DNA of 62,903 nt from Methylobacteriaceae bacterium (GCA_947444195.1 CANEZL010000030.1:1-62903), one strand, 5' to 3'; shown: positions 30,107-38,985, counted from the stretch's first letter. Program-made: numbers and translations. Notes: generated by a model from the letters alone, not told the origin.

Positions 30107-30616
30107 ATGCCTCAGCTTCGCGTCGAAATCGAAGACCACGACCGGATCGAGCACCCGCTCGACGTGGTCGAACGTCTGGCTTCCCTGCGGGACTGGATCT
30201 TCGATCGGGCCGAGGCCGACGAGATGTCGGTGACGAGCAGCGGGCGCTGGACCGACTACCACGTCGCCTTCACCTGGATCGAGGACGTGGAGGCCCTGCA
30301 CGTCGCCTGCGCCTTCGACCTGAAGGTGCCCGAGCGGCAGCGCGTGGAGATCCTGCGCCTGATCGCGCTGGTCAACGAGCAGCTCTGGATCGGCCATTTC
30401 GACCTGTGGTCGAGCGACCACGTGGTGATGTTCCGCCACTCCCTCCTGCTCGCCGGCGGCGTGGTGCCGACCCACCCGCAATGCGCGATGCTGATGAAGG
30501 CCTCCGTCGAGGCCTGCGAGCGCTACTACCAAGCCTTCCAGTTCGTGCTCTGGGCCGGCAAGTCGGCCCGCGAGGCCCTCGACGCCGTGCTGTTCGAGAC
30601 CGAGGGCGAGGCCTAA
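30107..30616 (+). CDS. YbjN-domain protein
   Basis: A 169-residue protein of the YbjN family found widely in alphaproteobacteria. Conserved blocks are EHPLDVVERLASLRDWIFDR, DYHVAFTWIEDVEALHVACA, LNEQLWIGHFDLWSSDHVVM-type sequence, and FVLWAGKSAREALDAVLFET. YbjN proteins have a fold like type III secretion chaperones and are linked to stress and motility phenotypes in E. coli, but the mechanism is not known. It has no signal peptide. It precedes proC by 26 bases on the same strand, an order often conserved in Rhizobiales, so the two are probably cotranscribed. Confidence 0.88.
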   Translation: MPQLRVEIEDHDRIEHPLDVVERLASLRDWIFDRAEADEMSVTSSGRWTDYHVAFTWIEDVEALHVACAFDLKVPERQRVEILRLIALVNEQLWIGHFDLWSSDHVVMFRHSLLLAGGVVPTHPQCAMLMKASVEACERYYQAFQFVLWAGKSAREALDAVLFETEGEA

Positions 30617-30642
30617 TCCCGGTGCGTGCCGGAGCCGCCGCC

Positions 30643-31446
30643 ATGCCCGCCTCCCTCGTCCTCGTGGGGGCCGGCAAGATGGGGGGCGCCATGCTGGCGG
30701 GCTGGCTCGACGCGGGCCTCGATCCGGCGGCCACCCGGGTGATCGACCCGAACCCCGCCCCCGAGATCGCCGCGCTCTGCGCCGCCCGGGGCATCGCCCT
30801 CAACCCGGCGTCGCGCGAGCCCGCCGCGGTGGTGGTCCTCGCGATCAAGCCGCAGGGGCTGGAGGCCGCGGCCCCCGGCCTCTCCGGCCTGCTCGGGCCC
30901 GACGGCCTGCTCGTCTCGATCCTCGCCGGCAAGACCGTCGCCGACCTGCGCGCCCGCCTGCCCGAGGCCGGCGCGGTGGTGCGCGCGATGCCCAACCTCC
31001 CCGCGAGCATCGGCCGCGGCGCCACCGGCGCGGTGGCGAGTTCCGACGTCACCGACGCCCAGCGCGCCCTGGCCGATGCCCTGCTTGCCGCCTCCGGCCA
31101 CGTGGAATGGCTCGAGGCGGAGGCGGCGATGGATGCGGTCACCGCGGTCTCGGGCTCCGGCCCGGCCTACGTCTTCCATCTCGTCGAGGCCCTGGCCGAG
31201 GCCGGCGTCGCGGCGGGCCTCGCCCCCGAGACCGCGCGGCGCCTCGCCCGGGCGACCGTCACGGGGGCGGGCGCGCTCCTCGAGGCGAGCCCCCTGGAGG
31301 CGGCCGAGTTGCGCCGGAACGTGACCTCCCCCGGCGGCACCACGGCCGCCGCCCTCGACGTGCTCATGCGCGCGGACGGCCTGACGGCCCTGATGCGCGA
31401 GGCCGTGGCGGCCGCCAAGGACCGCGCGGGCGAACTCGCGGGCTGA
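30643..31446 (+). CDS. proC: Pyrroline-5-carboxylate reductase
   Basis: A 267-residue enzyme that reduces pyrroline-5-carboxylate to proline with NAD(P)H, the last step of proline synthesis in the cytoplasm. The Rossmann loop is LVLVGAGKMGGAMLAGWLDA. The family signature lies in the C-terminal half: AVSGSGPAYVFHLVEALAEA and LRRNVTSPGGTTAAALDVL. The middle has VVVLAIKPQ and VVRAMPNLPASIGRG. Length is standard. The ATG at 30643 is used; an upstream GTG at 30622 would add a few residues. It follows ybjN closely. Confidence 0.96.
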   Translation: MPASLVLVGAGKMGGAMLAGWLDAGLDPAATRVIDPNPAPEIAALCAARGIALNPASREPAAVVVLAIKPQGLEAAAPGLSGLLGPDGLLVSILAGKTVADLRARLPEAGAVVRAMPNLPASIGRGATGAVASSDVTDAQRALADALLAASGHVEWLEAEAAMDAVTAVSGSGPAYVFHLVEALAEAGVAAGLAPETARRLARATVTGAGALLEASPLEAAELRRNVTSPGGTTAAALDVLMRADGLTALMREAVAAAKDRAGELAG

Positions 31447-31471
31447 TCGCGCGCCCTGCGCGCCGGAACGG

Positions 31472-31624
31472 TCAGCTGCCGCCGGGATCGGTCTCGCCGT
31501 TCTGCGGCTTGCCGCTTCCCTTGCCGGGCGCCCCGTCCGTCTTCTCGTTCGGGTCCTTGACCGCGTCGGGGGCGATGTTGGCGGGCTGCTTCGGCTCCGG
31601 CTTCGTCTCGCGTTCGTCGCTCAT
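31472..31624 (-). CDS. Tiny disordered hydrophilic protein (third gene of a small operon)
   Basis: A 50-residue protein, MSDERETKPEPKQPANIAPD at its start, with 13 acidic or amide residues, many Lys, Pro and Gly, and no hydrophobic core; it is surely disordered. The ATG (31622-31624) overlaps the stop of the gene before it in an ATGA arrangement, which supports it as a real coding sequence. No family is recognised. Composition resembles small stress or desiccation-related hydrophilins, but this is only an analogy. Confidence 0.6.
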   Translation of the reverse strand: MSDERETKPEPKQPANIAPDAVKDPNEKTDGAPGKGSGKPQNGETDPGGS

Positions 31625-31926
31625 TCCCGGTCCTCGCGTTCGGCCAGGGATCCGCCCCCGGCAAGCTTGCGCCCGGCGTCGGGTCCGCGCGAGGCGATCT
31701 GGTCGGAATGACCTGCCGAGGAGCCGCCGAGCGCCGGCGGGGCGCGGCCGGGCTCGCCGGCCTGTTGCTCCGCCTTGCGCTCGGCATCGCTGTGGCCGCC
31801 GGGCCCGAGATCGGTGATGGCGGCCTGCTCCGGGGTCTGGTGGCCGCCGCCCGCCGGGGGCTCGCCGGGCGTGCCGACATCCGCGTCGGGCTTGCGCGTG
31901 ACGGTCTCGGGCTCGCGCGGCGCCAT
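31621..31926 (-). CDS. Small disordered hydrophilic protein (second gene)
   Basis: A 101-residue protein (start MAPREPETVTRKPDADVGTP) rich in Gly, Ala, Pro, Glu and Asp, with no predicted membrane or folded segment. Its ATG shares a base with the stop of the gene upstream (TGATG), and its stop overlaps the start of the next gene. Chained overlaps of this sort in three consecutive short frames are unlikely by chance. Function unknown; a shared role with its two neighbours in stress protection is a guess. Confidence 0.6.
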   Translation of the reverse strand: MAPREPETVTRKPDADVGTPGEPPAGGGHQTPEQAAITDLGPGGHSDAERKAEQQAGEPGRAPPALGGSSAGHSDQIASRGPDAGRKLAGGGSLAEREDRE

Positions 31927-32258
31927 CAGCGGGCTCCGTCGTCCTGGCCGAGAGCGGCGGTCGCGCGGGCGACGGCCTCCTCGGTCGCGGCGTCCTGCCC
32001 CGCCGTCTCGCCGCGGATGCGGCGCAGGTTCTCCGGGGGCGTCTCGGCCTCGGTGGCGTCGGTCGCGTCCGAGCGCGGGGTGCCGGCGGCGAGGCGCGCC
32101 GTCTCGGCCTCGCCCGCGGGGTCGCTCTTCAGGTCGCCCTGCGTCCGGGCGGCCACGCCCACGTCCAGGGGCGAGGTCTGGCCGAGGTCCTGGCCGTTGC
32201 GGTCGGCGTAGGCGTCGAAATCCTTCAGCGACGGGCGCTGGCGGTCGTCCTGGCTCAT
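31926..32258 (-). CDS. Small disordered hydrophilic protein (first gene)
   Basis: A 110-residue acidic protein starting MSQDDRQRPSLKDFDAYADR. It is Asp/Glu/Ala/Thr-rich (ETARLAAGTPRSDATDATEA) with one possible short helix near the C-terminus (AATEEAVARATAALGQDD). It is first of three overlapping leftward genes. AAGGAAGGAC immediately upstream of the ATG is a good ribosome-binding site. It starts 109 bases from the cysK stop, so it may follow cysK in the same transcript or have its own promoter. No family recognised. Confidence 0.7.
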   Translation of the reverse strand: MSQDDRQRPSLKDFDAYADRNGQDLGQTSPLDVGVAARTQGDLKSDPAGEAETARLAAGTPRSDATDATEAETPPENLRRIRGETAGQDAATEEAVARATAALGQDDGAR

Positions 32259-32366
32259 GGCGGTGTCCTTCCTTGGTCAGGACAACACCCGCACGGGACC
32301 AGGGTTGCGTCCCGGGCCCGCCTGTGCCGCCCGCGCGGGCTCGAGGGCCCGCGCGGCGACGGAGGA

Positions 32367-33347
<981 letters not shown>

Positions 33348-33645
33348 GGTCTCCTTCTCGAACGGTATCGGTTCCGGGCGGCTCGAACCCCGCTGGGGCC
33401 GCCGGCCCGCCTCGGAGCGAGGCGATATCGCGTCGCCCCGCGCTCGGCAATCGACCTAAGGGACGGCCGCGACAAATCTTTTTCCCTGTTTCCCCATGAA
33501 CCGGGCGGCGGGAGAACAAGACTGCTTTCGTGTGCGAAGAACGTGGCATTTTATTCTCCGGTCCCGCCGAGGCGCGCGCCCCTTGATCGGGTCCGCGGCC
33601 CTGGACGAGGATGGATGCGTCCGATCCCCCTGCGAGCGCCGACCC

Positions 33646-34524
33646 GTGCCGATCCGTGAGCTTCGCACCTTCCTCGCCGTGGCCGAGGGCGGGTCCTTCG
33701 CCGCCGCGGCGCGGACGGTCGGGCGCACCCAGTCGGCGATCACCGTGCAGATGCAGGCGCTGGAGGCGGAGTTCGGGGCGGTGCTGTTCGACCGCTCGCG
33801 GCGCCCGCCCGGCCTGTCGGCGGCGGGCCGCGCCTTCCTGCCCCACGCGGTCGAGGCGGTGGCGGCCTACGACCGGCTCTTCCGCGTCGTGTCCGACGCG
33901 CAGGTGGAGGGCCATCTGCGCCTCGGCGTCGTGCCGAGCGTCATCACCGGGGTGATGCCGCGCGCCCTGGCGGCCCTGCGCGAGCGCTACCCGGCGCTGC
34001 ACGTGGAGCTCGCCATGGGCCTGTCGCGGGAACTCGTCGGGCGCGTCCAGGCTCGCACCCTGGACGCGGCGGTGGTGAGCGATTTCCGGCTCGGCCCCGC
34101 GTCCCTGCGCTGGTCGCCCTTCATGCAGGAGCCCCTCGTCCTGATCGCGCCGCCGGACGCGCCCGCCCGCCGGGCCGAGGAACTGATCGCCACCTATCCC
34201 TTCATCCGCTACTCGCGCCAGGCCTGGGTCGGCGAGCTCATCGACGATTTCCTGCGCCAGCGGAACCTCGCCGTGCGCGAGACCATGGTGCTCGACACCC
34301 TGGAGGCGATCCGGACCATGGTCCATCACGGCCTCGGTGTCTCGGTGGTGCCGCAGCGGGCGGGGGATGCGGGGGGCGACCTCACCGTGCGCGTGCTGCG
34401 CTTCTCCGGCTCCGCCGCCAAGCGCGTGGTCGGCATCGTGCAGATGGACGAGCACCCCGAGGCCGCCCTCGTGGGCATGCTCCTCGACGTGCTGCGGCAG
34501 GAGGCGGGGCGCGGCGCCCGCTGA
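33646..34524 (+). CDS. LysR-family transcriptional regulator
   Basis: A 292-residue regulator. The winged helix-turn-helix spans residues 1-60: PIRELRTFLAVAEGGSFAAA, ARTVGRTQSAITVQMQALEA, VLFDRSRRPPGLSAAGRAFL. The effector domain follows (GHLRLGVVPSVITGVMPRAL, LSRELVGRVQARTLDAAVVS, SVVPQRAGDAGGDLTVRVLR). The GTG at 33646 puts the HTH at the very N-terminus, as usual for the family; an upstream ATG would add about 50 non-conserved residues. LysR proteins often control adjacent genes: the downstream complex-II-like operon (same strand, 132 bases) or the divergent cysK. The effector is unknown. Confidence 0.92.
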   Translation: MPIRELRTFLAVAEGGSFAAAARTVGRTQSAITVQMQALEAEFGAVLFDRSRRPPGLSAAGRAFLPHAVEAVAAYDRLFRVVSDAQVEGHLRLGVVPSVITGVMPRALAALRERYPALHVELAMGLSRELVGRVQARTLDAAVVSDFRLGPASLRWSPFMQEPLVLIAPPDAPARRAEELIATYPFIRYSRQAWVGELIDDFLRQRNLAVRETMVLDTLEAIRTMVHHGLGVSVVPQRAGDAGGDLTVRVLRFSGSAAKRVVGIVQMDEHPEAALVGMLLDVLRQEAGRGAR

Positions 34525-34543
34525 GGGTCGGCGGACCTCTTTG

Positions 34544-34570
34544 TTGAACGAAACCGAAGAACAAGTTCAA
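34544..34570. promoter_or_regulatory. Possible operator palindrome before the complex-II-like operon
   Basis: TTGAAC (34544-34549) and GTTCAA (34565-34570) are exact inverted halves, 15 bases apart, within an AT-rich stretch just after the LysR gene and about 87 bases before the frdB-like start. The spacing is compatible with a LysR-type dimer site but the T-N11-A core is not evident. Confidence 0.35.
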
Positions 34571-34656
34571 GCGTATTCGATTGTTGTGAAACTGTCATCC
34601 GGTTAGAACGGCTCCGAACAACGGGGCGCGGGGAGCCCTGAGGGAGGGAGCGCGCG

Positions 34657-35391
34657 ATGGCGCAGCCTGCGGCCGGCGAGTTGTCCGTATCGATCTGGCG
34701 CGGCGGCGCGGAGGGCGGGTTCGAGGCGTACCGGGTGCCCGCCCGCGCGAGCCAGACCGTCCTCGACGTGGTCACCCACGTCCAGCGCCACATCGATCCG
34801 AGCCTGTCCTACCGCTTCGCCTGCCGCGTCGGCATGTGCGGCTCCTGCGCGATGACCGTGAACGGGCGCCCGCGCTGGACCTGCCGCACCCATGTCTCGA
34901 AGGTCGCGGAAGGCGGGCGCCTGGAGATCGCGCCGCTCGCCAACATGCCGGTGATCAAGGACCTCGCCGCCGACATGCGGCCCTTCTTCGAGAAGTGGCA
35001 GGCGGCCGGCGGCGCCTTCGAGCCGACCCTGACCCGGGCCGACCCCGTCGAGCCGGTGCGCCCGAGCGAGCCCGCGCGCAAGGTCGCGGATGCGGGCATC
35101 GAGTGCATCAATTGCGGCGTCTGCTACGCCGGCTGCGACACGGTGCGCTGGAACGACGATTATCTCGGCCCCGCCGCCCTCAACCGGGCCTGGACCCTGA
35201 TGAACGACCGGCGCGACGGCGCGCAGGGGCCGCGCCTCGCGGCGGTGGCCGCGGGCGGCGGCTGCCACGCCTGCCACAGCCACCAGTCCTGCCAGGAATT
35301 CTGCCCGCAATCCCTCGACCCGACCGGGTCGATCGCCTCGCTCAAGCGGCTGGCGACGCGGGCCTATCTGCGCGGGGAGATCAAGGCGTGA
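34657..35391 (+). CDS. Iron-sulfur subunit of a succinate dehydrogenase/fumarate reductase-like complex
   Basis: A 244-residue protein with the three clusters of complex II subunit B. The [2Fe-2S] site is CRVGMCGSCAMTVNGRPRW plus a Cys in TCRTHV. The [4Fe-4S] site is ECINCGVCYAGCDTV. The [3Fe-4S] site is in GCHACHSHQSCQEFCPQSLD. The N-terminal domain (SVSIWRGGAEGGFEAYRVPA, TVLDVVTHVQRHIDPSLSYR) is beta-grasp. It carries electrons between the flavoprotein and quinone in the inner membrane. The ATG has a strong AGGGAGGGAG site. It is the first of four overlapping or adjacent genes (B, two anchors, A), an order different from the usual sdhCDAB. Confidence 0.92.
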   Translation: MAQPAAGELSVSIWRGGAEGGFEAYRVPARASQTVLDVVTHVQRHIDPSLSYRFACRVGMCGSCAMTVNGRPRWTCRTHVSKVAEGGRLEIAPLANMPVIKDLAADMRPFFEKWQAAGGAFEPTLTRADPVEPVRPSEPARKVADAGIECINCGVCYAGCDTVRWNDDYLGPAALNRAWTLMNDRRDGAQGPRLAAVAAGGGCHACHSHQSCQEFCPQSLDPTGSIASLKRLATRAYLRGEIKA

Positions 35392-35717
35392 ACGTGCGTC
35401 TCTACGTCTGGCAGCGCGGCACCGCCGCGCTGATGGCGCCTCTGGTGCTCGTCCACCTCGCGGTGATGTTCTACGCCACGCGCCAGGGGCTCACCGCCGC
35501 CGACATCCTCGGCCGCACCCGCGGCAGCGTCGCCTGGGGCCTTTTCTACGCGGCCTTCGTCGGGGCGGCGGCGATCCATGCCGGCATCGGCCTGCGCACC
35601 ATCCTCGCCGAGTGGACGCCGCTGGGCGCCCGCGCCGTAACCTTCGTGGCCGCCGGCTTCGCCCTGCTGCTCGCCGCGCTCGGCGCCCGGGCGGTGCTCG
35701 CCGTGGTGCTGCCATGA
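35388..35717 (+). CDS. Membrane anchor subunit 1 of the complex-II-like enzyme
   Basis: A 109-residue protein from a GTG start overlapping the upstream stop (GTGA). Three transmembrane helices are visible: about 12-30 (ALMAPLVLVHLAVMFYA), 48-70 (GLFYAAFVGAAAIHAGIGLR) and 82-107. His residues in helix 1 (LVHLAV) and helix 2 (AAIHAGIG) could bind heme b, as in SdhD/FrdD anchors. The IHAGIGLRTILAEW segment resembles the SdhD family. It would help form the quinone site. Confidence 0.82.
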   Translation: MNVRLYVWQRGTAALMAPLVLVHLAVMFYATRQGLTAADILGRTRGSVAWGLFYAAFVGAAAIHAGIGLRTILAEWTPLGARAVTFVAAGFALLLAALGARAVLAVVLP

Positions 35718-36094
35718 GCGGATCGCCGACGATCGCCTCCGCCGCCCGCCGGGGCCCGCGGGCCTACCGCCGCAACGCCCTCTGGGTCGCCGCCATGGTG
35801 CACCGGCTCTCGGGGCTGGGGCTCGCCGCCTTCCTGCCCTTCCACTTCCTGGCGCTCGGCCTGTCGCTGCAGGGCGCGGCCCATCTCGACGGTTTCCTGC
35901 GCTGGACGGACACCCCCGTGGTCAAGCTCGCCGAGGGCGGCCTCGTCTTCCTGCTCGCGGTGCATTTCCTCGGCGGCCTGCGCATCCTGCTGGTGGAGAA
36001 CTTCGACTGGCGGGCGAACCAGGCCCGGCTCGCCCTCTCCGCCGGCGGAGCGGCGGCCGTGATCGCCTTCGCCTTCCTCGTCCGGGTGCTGTGA
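35714..36094 (+). CDS. Membrane anchor subunit 2 (cytochrome b556-like) of the complex-II-like enzyme
   Basis: A 126-residue protein with three transmembrane helices. WVAAMVHRLSGLGLAAFLPF contains the HRxSG motif of SdhC-type anchors. FHFLALGLSL and LVFLLAVHFLGGLRILLVEN supply further His residues suitable for heme. It overlaps the previous gene by 4 bases (ATGA), and the flavoprotein follows after 7 bases. Two separate small anchors, each with His, suggest a heme-containing type of quinone:succinate/fumarate oxidoreductase. Confidence 0.85.
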   Translation: MSGSPTIASAARRGPRAYRRNALWVAAMVHRLSGLGLAAFLPFHFLALGLSLQGAAHLDGFLRWTDTPVVKLAEGGLVFLLAVHFLGGLRILLVENFDWRANQARLALSAGGAAAVIAFAFLVRVL

Positions 36095-36101
36095 GGACCC
36101 C

Positions 36102-37844
36102 ATGCCGATGCCGATCGAGCGCGTCCGCACCGACATCCTGATCCTCGGCTCAGGGGGAGCCGGCCTGTTCGCGGCGCTCCACGCCCACGACCGCGGCGCG
36201 GGGCTGAAGGTCACGGTGGCCACCAAGGGCCTGCTCGGCAAGTGCGGCTGCACCCGCATGGTCCAGGGCGGCTACAACGTCTCGCTGCACGCGGGCGACT
36301 CGGTGGAGCGCCACTTCATGGACACGGTGGAGGGCGGCAAGTGGCTGCCCGACCAGGATCTCGCCTGGACCCTGGTCTCCACCGCCCCCGAGCGGGTGCG
36401 CGAACTGGAGAACGAGGTCGGCTGCTTCTTCGACCGCAACCCGGACGGCTCGCTCCACGGCAAGGCCTTCGCCGGCCAGACCTTCGACCGCACGGTGCAC
36501 AAGGGCGACCTCACCGGCATCGAGATCATCAACCGGCTGATGGAGCAGGTCTGGAAGCGCTCCGGCATCGACCGGCTGGAGGAGCACCGGGCGCTCGCGC
36601 TGATCCCGACGCCCGCGGGCGACGCGCTCGCGGGCGTGCTGATGGCCGATATCCGCACCGGCTCCCTGCGCTTCGTGCAGGCCCGCGCCGTGCTGCTGGC
36701 CACCGGCGGCGGGCCGACCATGTACCGCTACCACACGCCGTCGGGCGACAAGAGCATGGACGGGCTCGCCATGGCGCTACGCGCCGGGCTCCCCTTGCGC
36801 GACATGGAGATGGTGCAGTTCCACCCCACCGGGCTTCTGGCCGGGCCGGACACGCGCATGACCGGCACGGTCCTGGAGGAGGGCCTGCGCGGGGCCGGCG
36901 GCCACCTCCTCGACGGCGCCATGCGCCGCTTCATGGAGGATTACGACGCGCGCGCCGAGCGGGCGACGCGGGACATCGTCAGCCGGGCGATCTACGCGGA
37001 GATGCGGGCCGGGCGCACCTCGCCCAACGGCGGCGTCTACATCCGCATGAGCCATCTCGGGCCGGACACGGTGCGGCGCCAGTTCAAGGGCATGGTCGAG
37101 CGCTGCCGCGATTGCGGCTTCGATCTCGCCGGCGGGCTCGTCGAGGTGGTGCCCACCGCCCACTACTTCATGGGCGGCCTCGTCTGCCGGCCGGATACGG
37201 CGACCGAGTTGCCCGGCCTGTTCGTGGCGGGGGAGGATGCCTCGGGCATGCACGGGGCGAACCGCCTCGGCGGCAACGGGGTCGCGAACTCCACCGTGTT
37301 CGGCGGCATCGCCGGGGACACCATGCCCCGCTTCGTCGCGCAATCCGGCGGCCACCGCGATCCGGACGAGGCCTTGCTCGCCGCCGAGGCGGAGCGCTGC
37401 CTGCACCCCTTCACCCGCCGGGCCGGCGACCTGAACGCCCTGCGCGAGCGGCTGATGGACCTGATGTGGGACGAGGTCGGCGTGGTGCGCGATGCCGAAG
37501 GGCTCGCCCGCGGCCTCGCCGGGCTCGACGCCCTCGAGGCGGAACTCCTCGACACCGGCATCCCCGATGCCGGCCGCGCCTTCAACCTCACCTGGCACGA
37601 CTGGCTGAACCTGCGCTCGCAGATCGAGACCGGCCGGGTGATCGCGCTCGCCGCGCAGCGCCGCGAGAATTCCCGGGGGGCGCATTACCGCGCGGATTTC
37701 CCGGAGCCCGGCGACCTCGCGACCTCGACCTACACGGTGGTGCGCCAGAATGCGGACGGCCTCGCGATCACCGATGCGCCCGTGCGCTTCACCCGGGTGC
37801 GGCCGGGCGAGAGCCTGATCCCGCCGGCCATGGCCGCCGAGTAG
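36102..37844 (+). CDS. Flavoprotein subunit of a succinate dehydrogenase/fumarate reductase-like complex
   Basis: A 580-residue FAD protein. Nucleotide fold: DILILGSGGAGLFAALHAHD. Active-site blocks are present: MVQFHPTGLLAGPDTRMTGT, RATRDIVSRAIYAEMRAG (catalytic Arg), VVPTAHYFMGGLVCRPDT (substrate His) and ASGMHGANRLGGNGVANSTV. The segment that in SdhA/FrdA reads SHT and binds FAD covalently through His reads GKCGCTRMVQGGYNV here, with Cys at the His position. It could therefore bind FAD non-covalently, as L-aspartate oxidase does, or through Cys. An L-aspartate oxidase role is less likely because the B and anchor subunits are in the same operon. The 3' end carries a 17-bp duplication that includes the stop. 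Confidence 0.9.
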   Translation: MPMPIERVRTDILILGSGGAGLFAALHAHDRGAGLKVTVATKGLLGKCGCTRMVQGGYNVSLHAGDSVERHFMDTVEGGKWLPDQDLAWTLVSTAPERVRELENEVGCFFDRNPDGSLHGKAFAGQTFDRTVHKGDLTGIEIINRLMEQVWKRSGIDRLEEHRALALIPTPAGDALAGVLMADIRTGSLRFVQARAVLLATGGGPTMYRYHTPSGDKSMDGLAMALRAGLPLRDMEMVQFHPTGLLAGPDTRMTGTVLEEGLRGAGGHLLDGAMRRFMEDYDARAERATRDIVSRAIYAEMRAGRTSPNGGVYIRMSHLGPDTVRRQFKGMVERCRDCGFDLAGGLVEVVPTAHYFMGGLVCRPDTATELPGLFVAGEDASGMHGANRLGGNGVANSTVFGGIAGDTMPRFVAQSGGHRDPDEALLAAEAERCLHPFTRRAGDLNALRERLMDLMWDEVGVVRDAEGLARGLAGLDALEAELLDTGIPDAGRAFNLTWHDWLNLRSQIETGRVIALAAQRRENSRGAHYRADFPEPGDLATSTYTVVRQNADGLAITDAPVRFTRVRPGESLIPPAMAAE

Positions 37845-37863
37845 GAATGGCCGCCGAGTAGGA
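37830..37863. repeat. 17-bp tandem duplication at the flavoprotein stop codon
   Basis: ATGGCCGCCGAGTAGGA occurs exactly twice, at 37830-37846 and 37847-37863. The first copy ends the coding region (Met-Ala-Ala-Glu-stop); the second repeats the same codons in another frame. It looks like a recent slippage event. Confidence 0.9.
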
Positions 37864-37873
37864 GCGGGCGTCC

Positions 37874-38041
37874 TCAGCCGCCGAAGCGGAGCGCCAGAAG
37901 CAGGGCCGTCGCGGTCAGCGGGGCGGCGGCGGCGAGCCAGAGCGCGCCCTTGTGCAGGCTGGGCGGGGCGACGAAGCGCGAGGGCAGCGAGGCTCCCGTC
38001 CGCATCGGCATAGGCCGCCCGAACCCGACTCTGCCTGCCAT
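37874..38041 (-). CDS. Small single-pass membrane protein
   Basis: A 55-residue product starting MAGRVGFGRPMPMRTGASLP with a C-terminal hydrophobic helix (LWLAAAAPLTATALLLALRF). It has a basic N-terminus, so an N-in orientation is likely. Function unknown. A longer in-frame start at 38110 is possible but poorly supported. It converges on the flavoprotein gene. Confidence 0.5.
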   Translation of the reverse strand: MAGRVGFGRPMPMRTGASLPSRFVAPPSLHKGALWLAAAAPLTATALLLALRFGG

Positions 38042-38160
38042 GACGCGAACTCCATCGACGGATGGGGTTCTAAGCCCGGCGGGTTCAATGGGATATGAAC
38101 CCCGCATCAAGGATGCGGGGCATGGTCAACGAAGGGTTGACGCGTCCGCGGCGGGCGCGA

Positions 38161-38673
38161 TCAGAGGGCGCGGTCGAACCGGAGCTCGCCGTTCGGGCTC
38201 TTGAGCACCAGCTGCGAGCCGACCATGTCCCACTGCGCCGCCGTGCGCAGCGCCACGAAATAGGCCTGTTCGAGGGCGGCGAGGTCCTTGTCGCAGGCCT
38301 TCTTGGTCAGCGCCAGCGGGCCGACCGCGAGGTGCTGCTCGCGCAGGGGGAAGGCGGTGGCCGCGAAGGTGTTGCAGCCGCCGTAGCCGCGGGCGCGGTA
38401 CTGCTTGTCGATGATGAAGCTCGGACGGTCGCCGCCGGCGAAGGGCTTGCCGTTGATGCTCACCGCCGTCCAGGTCGCGTCGAGGGGGAAGACCTTCTCG
38501 GTCGGCTTGTCGGCCGGGATGTATTGCGGCTTCTTCTCTTCCTCGCCGCCGGGCCGGCGGTTGCCCCGGCCGTAGCCGGCGATGCTCGGACTCTGCGCGT
38601 TGGCCGCGACCATCGTGGCCATGTCCGCGGCGACAACCGCGCAGGCCAGCGCGGCGACATGGATCGCTCTCAT
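38161..38673 (-). CDS. META-domain (HslJ-like) secreted protein
   Basis: A 170-residue protein with a signal peptide (AIHVAALACAVVAADMATMV) and a low-complexity linker (RPGGEEEKKPQYIPADK). Residues about 55-170 match the META/DUF306 domain of HslJ: TWTAVSINGKPFAGGDRPSF, ARGYGGCNTFAATAFPLREQ, LALTKKACDKDLAALEQAYF and QLVLKSPNGELRFDRAL. HslJ is an outer-membrane heat-inducible protein linked to novobiocin resistance in E. coli; the mechanism is unknown. The ATG at 38673 has GGGAGGGG upstream; ATG 38694 is in frame too. The window shows no neighbours of related function. Confidence 0.82.
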   Translation of the reverse strand: MRAIHVAALACAVVAADMATMVAANAQSPSIAGYGRGNRRPGGEEEKKPQYIPADKPTEKVFPLDATWTAVSINGKPFAGGDRPSFIIDKQYRARGYGGCNTFAATAFPLREQHLAVGPLALTKKACDKDLAALEQAYFVALRTAAQWDMVGSQLVLKSPNGELRFDRAL

Positions 38674-38830
38674 CTTCACGCCCCTCCCGCTCATCAGCGG
38701 CACGTGGTTTCGCCTCGCGGGCCGCCCGCGAGGCGGCACCGCCGCACGCCGTGGTATCCCCGTGACCGGATCCTCTGGAACCGGAGCGCGCTCCGGGACG
38801 TGCGGAAGCGCCAATGCGATAGGATTCCAG

Positions 38831-38840
38831 CACAATTGTG
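38831..38840. promoter_or_regulatory. CACAATTGTG palindrome in a divergent promoter region
   Basis: A perfect 10-base palindrome with an AT core, about 158 bases from the META gene start and 146 from the HTH gene start. It could bind a small HTH regulator such as the one encoded at 38986, but there is no second copy to support this. Confidence 0.3.
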
Positions 38841-38985
38841 GTCAAGCCGGCCTCCGCCCGAGCTTTGCGCGATCCCCGGGGAAACGAAGCCGGGCCTGAT
38901 CCGTTGTCCCCCACTGTCTGACGAGAGAACGGGAGCGCGGGACTTGGCGGGATCGGACGAGGGTGTTCAGAGCGGCGCGGCCGGG

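Noticed and set aside
34561..34575. A GTTCAAGCG segment taken as a tRNA T-arm
   Set aside because: No acceptor, D or anticodon stem can be built around it; no tRNA was found anywhere in the window.
36102..37844. L-aspartate oxidase (nadB) as the identity of the flavoprotein
   Set aside because: The non-covalent-type flavin site is similar, but an Fe-S subunit and two membrane anchors in the same operon point to a complex-II-like enzyme.
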